NCBI RefSeq assembly: GCF_047663525.1
Contig: NC_092589.1
Location: 105,770,001 to 105,834,000 of the forward strand
DNA length: 64,000 bases
Direction: 5' to 3'
Source of the DNA: Anas platyrhynchos
Lineage: Eukaryota > Chordata > Aves > Anseriformes > Anatidae
Positions 49,244 through 59,510 of this stretch are shown piece after piece. The translations under genes were made by a program, and so were the position numbers. Position 1 is the stretch's first letter. Every line of letters begins with the position of its first letter. Under the pieces are notes generated by a model. It saw only the letters and a program-made list of their open reading frames with translations, did no database searches and was not told the DNA's origin.

Positions 49244-51429
49244 ATAAAATACAATTTAAAATTTGAAGATCAATAATAATAATAATAATTTTAAAAGCTT
49301 TAATTCAAATAAAAACCAAACACTTTAAAATACTGTGTGTGAAAGCTTGTGCATTTCATGAATGTGGTTATTTTACAGTGCTTATCCCTCATACTTCTGA
49401 CACTCTGGCAGTATATATTCCACCAGTTAAAGGGTAATGCTCCAAAAGGCAGCTTCACCATAGCTCCTCCTGCACTATACCTAAAAGCCAACAAGGCCAG
49501 GGAAATCCCACATACCTTTGCTGGCTCCTGGCCCCAAAACCAGAGGCTTGTCACCTTTTGTAGTCAATGGAGAGACAAAAGTATCTCTGAGGGTCTGTCC
49601 CATGCTCGTTGGCACCGCCTCTTTCAGATTTGCATTAGCAAAACCAGATGCTAACCATTTTGTTGTAGCTTTTGCTGTCAGGGAGTGTGACCGGGACAGG
49701 AGCAGGTGATGAGTGCCAGGTGCCAAGGTTTGTGGCAGCACAGCCGTGGGTCCCCAGACCTGTCACACCACGCCGCACTGCGACACAGCACAGGGCCGTG
49801 ACTATTTCAACGAGCTTGTTTACACAGTGAGCTGGTACGAAGGCATTTCCGAGTGGATAATTGCAGCTTTCTGGCTTTGTGTCATTCTTGCACCCGTTCA
49901 TGACAGTTAATTGCTGGCCCAGAACCATCAGAGGCATTTCGAGTGCTGCTGCAAAGGATTTCCCCTCCATGACATGACCTGCTCTATTGGCATCTCTCCT
50001 GCTAGTCTCTGGTGTACCAAAGGGGCAGATATTTGGCATGAGCTTTATGCTGCTCAGAAAAATGATGAACTCTGTCCTTTGAGACATTTGGTCTGTTTAT
50101 CAACATTCCTAGAAAATATACAAAATACAGAAAAATACAGAAAGCCATTGGCCTGACTACAAGAGTTGAAGCTGCTTTGAATCCCCCTCCAGAGAAAGAA
50201 ATTGTAAAGGCAGCAAATAAGTGGTTAAAGTGAGCTCTTCAAAAAGCTTTTGGAAACATTGAAAAAAAGAGAAAGCTATTCAGCAAAGAAGCTAGTTCAC
50301 CCAAAGAATGCTCTTTCCTCTAGTTTACTTATTTTTTTCTTCAGACTGCACAGGATGAATTAGAGATGTTTTTTTCTTCAAAAATAACATTTCTGTAAAC
50401 CCACGTGCTTTGTCCCGGTAAGATAGTGCACAGAAGAGATATTTTTAAATGAATATTTCAAAGGTAAACTTCACAAGGGTGACACACCTGCAGGCATTTG
50501 TATTGCGTGAGTAATATTGAAAAAGACCAAGGGGTTGTTATAGCAACAAACGCCAAGCAATGACTTCACGAAGGGAACCGAGTGACATCAGAATGGCACC
50601 TTGAAAGCAGCTGCTTTTGTTGATTTTCACTCTGCAGGACAGGTTGAATGTATTTCTGTTCTCCCATCCTTTCAAAGATTGTCTGAGTGCAGGGGAAATC
50701 TGAGAGGGTGTCCCAGCCTCATGGCAGAGATGCGGACAAGTGGCTGGATGGGTAAGATGCGGGCACGGTGGGTTTATTGGATGCTCTTTTATTTATCTCA
50801 GAGCTTACTGAGCACTTTCAAGAAGGAAATTTGCCCAAAGTCCACTTGCTGCTGCTCCTCCAGATTTCTCCCCAGGTGTCAGACCAGTTTCTTGGCTCAA
50901 ACTTCCCATGTCCCTCAAGCACACTCAAGTTTCACACTAAACCCCCAAGGAGGTCTGGGAAAGGCAGAAAATAGTCTCACAGGTCTCTTCTCTTGTTCAT
51001 TTTAGCAGAGAGTTTCAAGAGTTACTGGAGTTTTTAGAAATTCACCCTTTTTTTTCCAAACACTCTTCAATGCATTTTTTCACCCTGGAGGTGAAAATCT
51101 TTAAGGCATGGAATTTGCTCATCCCCGTTATTTCTTGGGAATTTCTTGGGAACATAATGGCCAGTCTGGGTGAAGGCGACCTTGTTTATCTCTCTTTCTC
51201 TGAATAGAATTAGCATTCAAGAACTTTTTAGGTGGGTACAGAAGATTGTCTCCAAATTTCCTCTCCTCTGGTCTCTTCAACCCCCTCAATTACTCCAGGT
51301 TTCTCTCTTCAGCAGTTTTAATTTCTCTGTGGTTTTAGTGCCTCTTGTTGACTACCTGCCTGCCTATAGGCAAAGGGAACGTGAGAGAGAGTTTGTCACT
51401 CCAGATGGCAGCAAAACATAGTTGTAAAG
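49244..51429. other. Intergenic or intronic sequence, no gene seen
   Basis: Unique sequence, somewhat richer in CG than its surroundings at 49690-49880. A 150-codon ATG frame on the minus strand (49635-50087) and a 134-codon plus frame (50601-51005) show no domain. An RFX X-box-like motif is at 50534-50547. Confidence 0.4.
50534..50547 (+). promoter_or_regulatory. RFX X-box-like motif
   Basis: GTTGTTATAGCAAC is an imperfect inverted repeat. Its right half AGCAAC matches the RGYAAC half-site of RFX factors; the left half differs from GTNRCC at the last two bases. A motif of this length can occur by chance. Confidence 0.3.
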
Positions 51430-52884
51430 AAAAAAAAAAAAAAAAAAACAAACCACCATATTTCTTTCCTAATACCTTTGCTAATACCAAAGAAATGGTG
51501 TTTTAGACACCTGCATGCTACTTACAAAAGCCAAAGAATATTTTTGGAATAGCAATTTCCTTCTCTGAAAAACCTGATTTGTAGAAATGAAGTAAAATGA
51601 AGTTAAAAACTCAACTGATAATACTAAGGACAGTAAACAAAATGGCCACAAACTCTCCAGATATCAAAGATACTGCATGAGTCATTAGATGAATGCTGTA
51701 AAGGAATATTTATCTGTGACAGGATCAGAAAGTTACATCCCACCACACTGTACTCAGGCTTTTTTTTCTTAATGACTCAGTCTGCTCTAACCTGGGAAAC
51801 CATGGTGCTGAATCTCAATTTATGAACCAGCAATGGTTAATGAACCTCAGCAAAGGAGACTAATTGTTCACACATTTGGACACCTGAGAAAAAAATAGGA
51901 AGAATGGGAACATCTTAAAAAGAACATCTTAAAAAAAAAATACTTATTAGCATGCCAAGACATTTAATTTAATTGCTTGGGTGACAGAGTTCTCTTTAGA
52001 GAAAATAAATACCTAGTCTGGCTTCCTTTCTCCCCACATCTTTGATCAAAATAGCCTGAGGAGACAGAGACATGTTGCATCCTCAGTCACCTGCCCTTTA
52101 CCTGCAGACATGATATATATGCCAAGAAAAATGTGAACAGTGGATCTCCAAATATGCGTTGACTTGTAAACAGCTAACATCCCAAATCTAGCACCAATCA
52201 TAAAAGTCTGAAAGCAATTCAAAAGAAGATACATCAACCCACAGGGTTTCAGATCTTGTCTAAGATGAGCACAGAAGACAAAACTGGTCTTTGATTTCAA
52301 AGCTCACTTCAAGTCATGTACTCTTGGTAGGACGTACCAGCTCAAAAACATACTGGTATATTTCTGAACGAAGCTCCTTTCTAAATCCAAGAAGAAAAAA
52401 AAAATCAAGTGCTTGATTCAGCTTGATTTTCCTGAGCCTGAGAGGCTTTTTCTTCTGCCCTTGGAAGCCTTGAGTAAAACTCAAACTCTACTAGTCAGCA
52501 CAGTCACAGCTTCCTTGCTTTTCCTTCCTCCTGGCCCTGAGACTGGGGCGATTTCTGATCTTTCACGATGACATATGAAAGGAGAGCATTTAATCTCACA
52601 AAGGAAAGGATGGATTTCAGCCTGATAATATAGTTGAATAGGAAAAGGAAGCAAAATCTGGGAGATGGCCAAGGAATTATTATTACATGCAATAGCATAT
52701 GCATATCTATGTGTAGGTGTATACGACACATTGTCAATACAAAGGTGGACTCATAACCAAATGTCTATGATTTAGTAGTATGTTCTCCCTGTATAGTCAC
52801 TGGAGAGAAACTTGTTTTTAGGGTGTGGTTTATCCCATTCTCAAGTAAATGTCCACAACAGCGTAATTGAACTGCATCTTCAGG
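51430..52884. other. Intergenic or intronic sequence with an A run at its start
   Basis: A run of about 19 A opens the stretch (51430-51448). A 14-bp unit ending 'gaacatcttaaaa' is duplicated at about 51908-51932. The rest is unique with no feature recognised. Confidence 0.45.
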
Positions 52885-52980
52885 AAAGCTGGGGAGGGTC
52901 CCCTTATCAGGGAGTGAAGTGATGGGACAAAGAGTAATGGATTTAAACTAAAAGAAGGCCAGTATAAATTAGATATAATA
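52885..52980 (+). mobile_element. CR1: CR1 LINE internal scrap
   Basis: About 95 bp resemble CR1 ORF2 between 'gggacaaagagtaatggatttaaac' and 'agtataaattagatataa', the segment coding '(D)RTKSNGFKLKEG(Q)YKLDI' in intact copies. Both ends stop abruptly and no octamer tail follows, so it was cut at both sides or is an old remnant interrupted by deletion. Confidence 0.75.
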
Positions 52981-53679
52981 TAGCCAAATCTACATCTGGC
53001 ACCCCAATGGGGGGAGCTGGGATGAACTCCACTTTATATTGCATGGCAGGAGGATGAGATTTCATTACAGCCTCCCTGTTGGCAGCAAGCTGGGTCTGTC
53101 CCTGGGGAAGGAATCCTGCAAAATCCCCAAAGGCTGCATACAATAAGAATGCAAAAAATTATCTGAAATTCAGCCCTTCCGCCTGGCATATGCCATGAGG
53201 AAATGCAGTGACATTGTGTCTCCACCTGGTCTGCAATGGGAAAGAGAGGGTCCTTGTCTTTGTTGTATGCTTTCCGGCCAGCCCTAGGAGAGGTGGGCAG
53301 CCTGGTGTGTTCTCCACCGACCTGTACATCCAAATTGAGCCCAAACCCCCACCTGCTGCAGAACAAAACACTCAGGCACCCAACATCCTCACGTGAGTGC
53401 AAGGACAGGCTGGATCCACGCAGAGACTGCAGTTTAGGCACCATCTGTTGCTGGCCTGATACATTGTGGGTCAATGCACCTGGCCTCAGAAATGCCTTTG
53501 AATACTTCCCAGCCACAGCCAGGGATGATTAGATGCTGCAGCTGGCAGAACTTCAGCTTAGGGAAAAATAACTCACTTGATTGCAGATCTGAGTCACATT
53601 ACCTGTAAATCTGTCTTCAATGAGTCACACATACACATTTGCCTACATGAATAGGAAATCACATCTGCTTCTTATTGCA
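52981..53679. other. Intergenic or intronic sequence, no gene seen
   Basis: Unique sequence. A 160-codon minus-strand frame (53034-53516) overlaps plus-strand frames of about 60-100 codons and has no recognisable domain. Confidence 0.4.
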
Positions 53680-53935
53680 TCTGCAAGACCTTCTGCTCTT
53701 CTCACTTTTTCTTTCTGTTCTTGCTAAAGGTCCTTCCCATTTCCCATCATCATCTTCCCTGGCCTTACTCCACGCAGTTTTTCCCAGCTGTTCATTTCAC
53801 TGACATCGTCTTGACCTCCCACTCTTTTCCTCATCTCGCATTTTCCAGCTCTGCCTTTGTCCTCTTTTTTTTCCTTTTTTTTTTTTTTTTTTTCCCATAT
53901 CTCCCTCCCACACCTTATATTCCCATCTGAGCAGT
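53680..53935 (+). repeat. Pyrimidine-rich tract of about 250 bp
   Basis: The plus strand is dominated by C and T across 250 bp. It holds T runs of 8 and about 18 (53867-53893) and few purine doublets. This creates the hydrophobic plus-strand frame and a lysine-rich minus-strand frame, both artefacts. Such tracts can form triplex DNA. Confidence 0.7.
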
Positions 53936-56900
53936 CTTCTGTCCAATAACTTATATTTTTTTTAACAAGCATTGATGGCAGCCATTTTTATATGGACAAA
54001 TGTGACCAAAATTAATTCTGTGAGAAGAAAAAGAGTGAGGGAGAGAGAGAGAGAGAATAAAACCAAACCAATGCCAATGGCTGTCACTCCATTTGATTCA
54101 TATAGTGCTTCACCAGACCTGCTGTAGACCAGGGAAATTGCACCTGACACAGTCAGTGAATTTTCCTGCAATGGCTCTTCCAGAGCCCAAGATATAATTG
54201 TGCTGCCACAGAGCTTTGACCGTGGAAACATCCATCAATTGGCATGAAAAGGGAGCCTGATTATTAGGCAAGAGGTGTTCATGACAAATACAGGGAGATG
54301 AGGTGTTGAGAGAGAGCTGGTGATGAATCATGGAAAGGTTGAGTTAAACCCAGGACTGAAGACCTTCAAGTTCAAAGTACCACAGTGTCAGCCTACGGAA
54401 AGGGACTGACTCACTTCCCTGTCTGTAACATCTTCAGCACATGTTAGCCCTGCAAGGTAGGGACCCAGAGCTACATGGGACGACAAATAAAGGAACTTCT
54501 TGCTGAATTAATAATATAAGACAACTCAGTGCTAATTCCCATGGAGTAAATTCCAAAAGATTGAAGAGCTATTCATAAGAGAAACTGCAAACTGATACTG
54601 TACTTCACAATATTTTTTTTTATCAGCTCTGAACACCACAAAGATTTCCTCCAGATTAGCTTTCTGTCTAAAACGCCCAGATCTGTGCCCATAAAAGTAA
54701 TATCCATATAGTTACAATCTTGTTATGCTTGCTGAATAAAATTTAATTTTGCACAGACTTCCTTGCCATTGGGTATGCAGAGTTCACTTATTAAAATGTA
54801 CTTTCAGCTTGGGAAAATGTTGTCAGCAACGGGTCTGTGGCTTTGTGCATTGACAAATATAATTCAGAATAGTATCCCTAAAAAATTAATTGGCTCCTAA
54901 AATGAGAAACAGAGGGATTATTTTGAAAAAAAATCTGTAAACACATCAACCTGAGGAAAGAGGGAATCGAGTGTTTAAAGACAATCCTTAAAAATTATAA
55001 ATTATATTCATTTTTTGCTTCTTTATTTTAATCTCTCCATGTATAAGCTTCTGGCTCTAATTAAAATCTTCATATCGTTCAACTAACATCCACTGCTACA
55101 AAGTGATAACAAACTTAAACTGCAACATAGGTCTTTTGAAAAAGAGGAATTCTGGTCTCGGAGATAATCAGGTTTATAGGTTTTAATCGATTATGTGCCT
55201 TAACTGATCATAAACCCAAGATCTTTCTGTAACATGTTTGTCATTATTTATTTATTTATTGTCCTAAAGCGAGACGCCAAGCACTGCTTAATCACTTTGT
55301 CCAAAATAACAACGGTATTTTAAGCAGAGTTTTAATTGGATTAAGGGCACTGTCAACCTTGGCCTTTCATAACTAAATGCTTAATTTCTGAGCCCTACTG
55401 TGAATGCCATGAAAAGTCTGCTTTTTTTTTTTTGCTTTTTTTTTTTTTTCCTTACAGATAGGATTCTCACCAGTGCTTTGTCTCGCAAATGGACTGCAGT
55501 CCTCAAACATAGGAATGAGCAGATGGGAAAGAGGGAGGTGTCCCATTTGGGTCTCGAAGGACCCAGGCTATATTACTTGGCATAGAAAGTAGAGTAAAAA
55601 TACCCTCCTCTGAAGAGCATTAATGATTGGCAAGGTAACAGGATGCTGAGCAGTCTGAACACTGTCTTTGATTAAGACTGATATATTAATGGAAGGAAAA
55701 TGAACGCTGGCATGTGCCTGAGTAAAGAAAGACAGCACATCCTGTAAAATTAACTCTGATTGAATAAAGGCTAAATGCCAAACATAGGATGCTTAAATTT
55801 AACCAGCTACATGTAGCTGAGACTCTGTCTCATTTCTGCGCAATGAACTGGTCCTCAGCATGTCGGAAGAGCAGGTCATGCTTACTCATGCAGCCACATA
55901 CAGAGCCAGCTCCTAATATTAAATGATGAAATTTAAGATTTGGGAAAAAGCTATTTGGTGGCAACAAAGAAGTCAGAGCAGAGACAATAAACCATATTCT
56001 ACATTTCCTACAACCTAGCATAGTTCATGCAGCTCAATGGGTGGAAATGGTAATTTAACTGTTGCCTCTTTACTGTTTTTTAAATTACCCTCCCACATCT
56101 TTCATTGTTTCTTCACATACAACTGAGAATTTCCATGTACAAATCGAAAAAATATTTTTGAATACAACACTTCACATCTTTTGTGTCTTTTCTTTATAAA
56201 ACCAGAGTGCTTACAAGGTCTTTGACATTCTCCTTATTAGTTAGCAAACAGTGCTAGAGAAAGACTCTCATACAGGATTATTACTTACATACAGGAAAAT
56301 TACCTGCTTTTTTCTTTGATTCCTATTTATTTTATTTCTAAATACCTATTTTTCAAAAAGTACAATTGCTTCTAATGCTCTGCATTGAATATTTCATCTC
56401 ATTTTCTTTCTGTATTTATTATTTAACATTTTCTCATCAGGTATGAAAAACACACTCTTGACAGACTTTAAGATGTTTTAAAATTTTGGTAAATTAAGCT
56501 CAATCACTTTTTATAAATTGAAAATGTCAAAAACAAATACAAAAGCAAAAAGACATGGAGACCAGAAATTTCATTAGTAAAAAGAATGAAATAAACAGCT
56601 CAGCTCTCCAAAATTTTAATTTGTTCAAATGCCACTCTCCTTGGAGCAAACGTTATTAACTAGTGAAAGTAGCCAATGGACTTCCTGGGTACAGAGAGAA
56701 AGGGCTTCTCCCTGAATCACCATCAAACACAAAACTGAGGTCAAAGGGAAGAAATTTTGGTGGCTGGAAGGGTAGTGAGTAAAGGGCTCCAGCTCTCCAG
56801 GTGTGGCTGGCACAAGGATGTGGATGGGCACGGGGACAAGAAATTGAGTCAGATGCAGCCCCACTGAGGCCAGGGCAAACTCAGGCATTTAATTAATGTC

Positions 56901-56991
56901 TCTTAAATCCAGGCTCAACATCTTCTCTATTAGATCAGAGCAACTAATGGTCAAAAAAAAAAAAAAAAAGTATATATTTTTTTTATTTTCA
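53936..56991. other. Intergenic or intronic sequence; possible conserved non-coding block
   Basis: Unique AT-rich sequence with a (GA)n run at 54041-54057 and T runs at 55424-55450. The stretch 55140-55390 lacks simple repeats and is rich in TAAT/ATTA cores, which suggests, without proving, conserved regulatory DNA. No exon was recognised before 56992. Confidence 0.4.
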
Positions 56992-57000
56992 GCATTGCAG
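56978..57000 (+). promoter_or_regulatory. Splice-acceptor-like sequence before the ATXN7L3-like frame
   Basis: A T-rich tract (56978-56990) ends in TTTTCAG with AG at 56991-56992, and a second AG follows at 56999-57000. Either would leave a 5' UTR of 6-14 bases before the ATG at 57007. A functional site has not been shown, but it argues against a simple processed retrocopy if the real gene has the same intron boundary. Confidence 0.45.
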
Positions 57001-57006
57001 CTGCAA

Positions 57007-57243
57007 ATGAAAATGGAGGATACGTCTGTGTCTGGCCTGGATAACAGTAAGCTAGAGGCTATTGCACACGAGATCTACACGGAGCTGGTGGAGGATGCCT
57101 GCCTGGGGCTGTGCTTTGAGGCGTACCATTGCACCAAGTGCAGCAACTTCTACCTGGATGACAAAACACATGCAGCACAGGACACACAGACCTCATGGCT
57201 GTGTGGGATGCACCACACTTGCAAAAATGAAAAGCACTCCTAA
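57007..57243 (+). CDS. ATXN7L3-like (SGF11 family) N-terminal fragment; decayed copy or short derived gene
   Basis: A 78-codon ATG frame. Residues 1-38, starting MKMEDTSVSGLDNSKLEAIA and continuing to CLGLCFE, closely match the N-terminus of vertebrate ATXN7L3 as I know it, with about eight substitutions. Residues 39-52 (AYHCTKCSNFYLDD) correspond to a segment usually like VHRAVKCGYFYLDD, more diverged but with KC, F and LDD kept. After that similarity is weak: a WLCG...CKNE stretch may echo the segment before the family's zinc finger, but the CPNC finger and the C-terminal half are missing and TAA ends it. ATXN7L3 is a subunit of the SAGA deubiquitinase module; its N-terminal helix contacts ENY2 and USP22. 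Known mammalian ATXN7L3B is a short retrogene keeping a similar part. No 3' poly(A) stretch follows here, and an AG-ended pyrimidine tract precedes the ATG. A duplicated exon, a decayed retrocopy or a short functional gene all remain possible. Confidence 0.75.
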   Translation: MKMEDTSVSGLDNSKLEAIAHEIYTELVEDACLGLCFEAYHCTKCSNFYLDDKTHAAQDTQTSWLCGMHHTCKNEKHS

Positions 57244-58276
57244 ATCACAGTGGCAATGGGTGAAACGATGAATCTACCCTCATAAGGGGCTTCCAGGCTC
57301 TTTTCCTAGTAAGGTTTTGTTTAAAGTTCTTTCTAAGGTGTTTTTGTCTTTTTATGATTTTAAGGTAGATGCAGACCTGACTGGGACACAGGAGACTTAC
57401 CCAGTGAGAGGATATTTGCTCATGTTTTACATGGTAACACTTTTTCCTCATACATTTGGTGCAGTGTATGATATGGATGTCCTTATGTCCTTTTCCACAA
57501 TTTGGCTGGATAAATCTCTATCCCTCCACCTACCCGCCTGCTCCTCCTCACCCTCCAGCACTGAGTTATTATGCAGTGGGTTCACTTACTGGCCCATCAT
57601 TGCGGGCAAAGTCACACTTGCTAAAATTAACTTTCTGACAGCTTTTCCCCTCCACTCCACTCTCACAGACGTGCCTTCATGCAGAAATATTAGTGACTGC
57701 AAGAGAGACATGAGCTGATGCTTCCAACATCTTCATAACACCTAGAGGAACAAAGTAAGGCTTTTATGAATGCAGTGGCCAAGCAAAGCCTGACAGAAGC
57801 AAAGAAAAACATACTATCTTTTAATAAATTCCCTTGCTGTTCCATAGCTGAATCCTGGAGAGTTATTAAAATCTATAGGAATCTATAGACATTTTATTTT
57901 CTGTTAAATTCTATAAGCCTGACTGCAATCTCTGTCAATTCCACAGCAGAAAGTGTATTAATTGACAAATTCTTGCTCGCAGAGCAGGACCACAGTGAGT
58001 CCCCTATGGTGCTGGTTCTGCTTTGCTGCACAGAGACCCCAGGTGCCAAACTGACACCGCTGCACACCCCCATCCACTCAGCAGCACCAAATCACCAGCA
58101 AAAGCCAAGGAAGGTGCTTGAATACTTGCAGTATCAGTACAGGCAACTGAAGCATCACACAAATAAAGTATGGGTGAGAAGGAGGGAGCAATGGTCTAAT
58201 TATTTCCTGTCGTGTAATTACAGTAAAAACGGATAATCCTGAAAAAAAAAAAAAAAAAGTGATCGCTTTCTTTGTT
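57244..58276. other. Sequence downstream of the ATXN7L3-like frame, no further exon seen
   Basis: No SGF11 zinc finger, second SCA7-type domain or poly(A) tail was found on the plus strand. CTAGTAAGG near 57306-57314 could serve as a splice donor but has no partner exon in view. A 133-codon frame at 57317-57718 has no recognisable domain. An A run of 18 lies at about 58241-58258. Confidence 0.45.
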
Positions 58277-58290
58277 GTATCCATGGCAAC
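58277..58290 (+). promoter_or_regulatory. RFX X-box-like motif
   Basis: GTATCCATGGCAAC: the right half GGCAAC is a perfect RFX half-site, and the left half GTATCC differs by one base from GTNRCC. It is the better of the two X-box-like motifs in the window. Binding is not shown. Confidence 0.35.
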
Positions 58291-58861
58291 AGAAAAGGAT
58301 AGTGACTGTCTGACCATCTGCAAGTTGTCAAGGCTTCCTTCTTCACCTCCTAAGGCAGCTGAGGCTGCCCAGATGCTCCAGCAGGCCCAAGAGCGCAGGC
58401 TGCTGGTACTGGGGTGGGCTCTGGCACAGTGGCAAGGAAACACACATCCAGGTTCAGGAGGGTCTGTACCAGTTCCTTATGCTTTCAGAGCACCCTGGGC
58501 TGCCCCCCTGGGCCTTCCCCATGGGACTCAGGCTGTGCCTCACTGCACTCAGCCCCTACTGGCTTTTCTTTGCCCATCGATCTCCAAGGCTGATAATGAT
58601 GAGTAAGGGGGTAGTCAAGCATCCAAATATACAGCCAGATGTCTGTGTATCTGGATGTTGTTTGAAAATAAAGACCTCCTCAAGAGGGGGAGTGAACTAG
58701 AGAGACAGTTTATGGGGAATTGGGAATGAGGAGAGGAGCAGCCACACAGTGCATCAACCAGCAGACAAAACGCGAGAGCTGAGAGGAAGTACTTCTTGAA
58801 AGAAACACACATATTTCATCTGAACATCAGGTAACACCAGGAACCCTCCTGTGTTGTGTGA
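58291..58861. other. Intergenic or intronic sequence, no gene seen
   Basis: Moderately GC-rich unique sequence. The frame at 58259-58606 (plus, 115 codons) has no recognisable domain and is opposed by a minus-strand frame of similar length. Confidence 0.45.
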
Positions 58862-59035
58862 GAACTGGCCCTGGCCCAGGCTGCCCAGCGAGGCGGTGGG
58901 GTCTCCTCCTTGGGGACCTTCAGCACCACCTGGCCGTGGTGCTGGGCACCCTGCTCTGGGTGGCCCTGCTGGAGCAGGGGCTGGGCTGGGGCCTCCTCAG
59001 GTCCCTGCACACCTCAGACACTCCATGTTTCTGTC
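58862..59035 (+). mobile_element. CR1: CR1 LINE 3' end, GC-rich subfamily
   Basis: Sense CR1: 'gaactggccctggcccaggctgcccagcg' leads to 'tggggtctcctccttgggg', 'gtggtgctgggcaccctgctc', 'ggccctgctggagcagggg' and 'cctcctcaggtccctg'. It ends in a degraded tail 'actccatgtttctgtc'. It is the same subfamily as the copy at 11173-11310 in the opposite orientation, and keeps a little more of the 5' side. Three overlapping open frames here come from its GC content and do not encode a known product. Confidence 0.92.
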
Positions 59036-59470
59036 ATATCACCTCAGGATCTGCTCTCCCTTTCTTCTCACTCTCTTACTGATTTTTTAAGTTTACTAAA
59101 TTTGATATCTGATCTACCTATCTTTGATTAGCAGCTAGAATAACGATTCCATTTGATCCTGCAATCACTGACACTCCCCTAAACCCCTATTAGTGTAACA
59201 GAAACATAACAGAAGCTTGATTTAGCTGGATCAATCACAAACCTGTAGCTTTCTGATGGTTTAAAAATGTGAAAAAAAAGAGCTTTTATGAAATATATAT
59301 GAAATAGTTCACACTTTTTGTGTTTTCTGTGCTTAAATTTAAAATTTAGCTTCATATGTTGGGAGAAGAGGGCAGAGGGGAGAAATCATTCAGTGGCTCT
59401 TTGGGTTGGCATATACAGTGGCACTCGGGGGGTGCCACCAAGACCACCTTTATGCTGACAGCAGTTCTGC
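59036..59470. other. Intergenic or intronic sequence with a repeated hairpin
   Basis: Contains the GTGGCAC/GTGCCAC hairpin (59418-59438), whose 15-base core also occurs at 30933-30947. Nothing else was recognised. Confidence 0.45.
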
Positions 59471-59510
59471 ATAATTTTTGCTGTTTGCAATTGTTTTGGC
59501 ATTTTTAAGT
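59471..59510 (+). repeat. 40-bp dispersed repeat, copy 1
   Basis: This stretch, beginning ATAATTTTTGCTGTTTGC and ending CATTTTTAAGT, recurs at 62993-63039 with one substitution and a 7-base insertion. Weaker similarity may continue ~35 bp downstream, with a shared 'acctcat'. The family is not recognised. Confidence 0.75.

Noticed and set aside
49635-50087. 150-codon minus-strand ATG frame
   Set aside because: No recognisable motif, signal peptide or acceptor/donor pair. Several plus-strand frames are open over the same DNA.
55400-55585. T-rich tract plus TTACAG before an open frame, as a coding exon
   Set aside because: Frame is 40 residues after the AG with no recognisable similarity; the T runs are ordinary for this region.
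58851-59131. Overlapping GC-rich frames that look protein-coding
   Set aside because: They are the GC-rich CR1 3' end read in three registers; the DNA is explained by the repeat.
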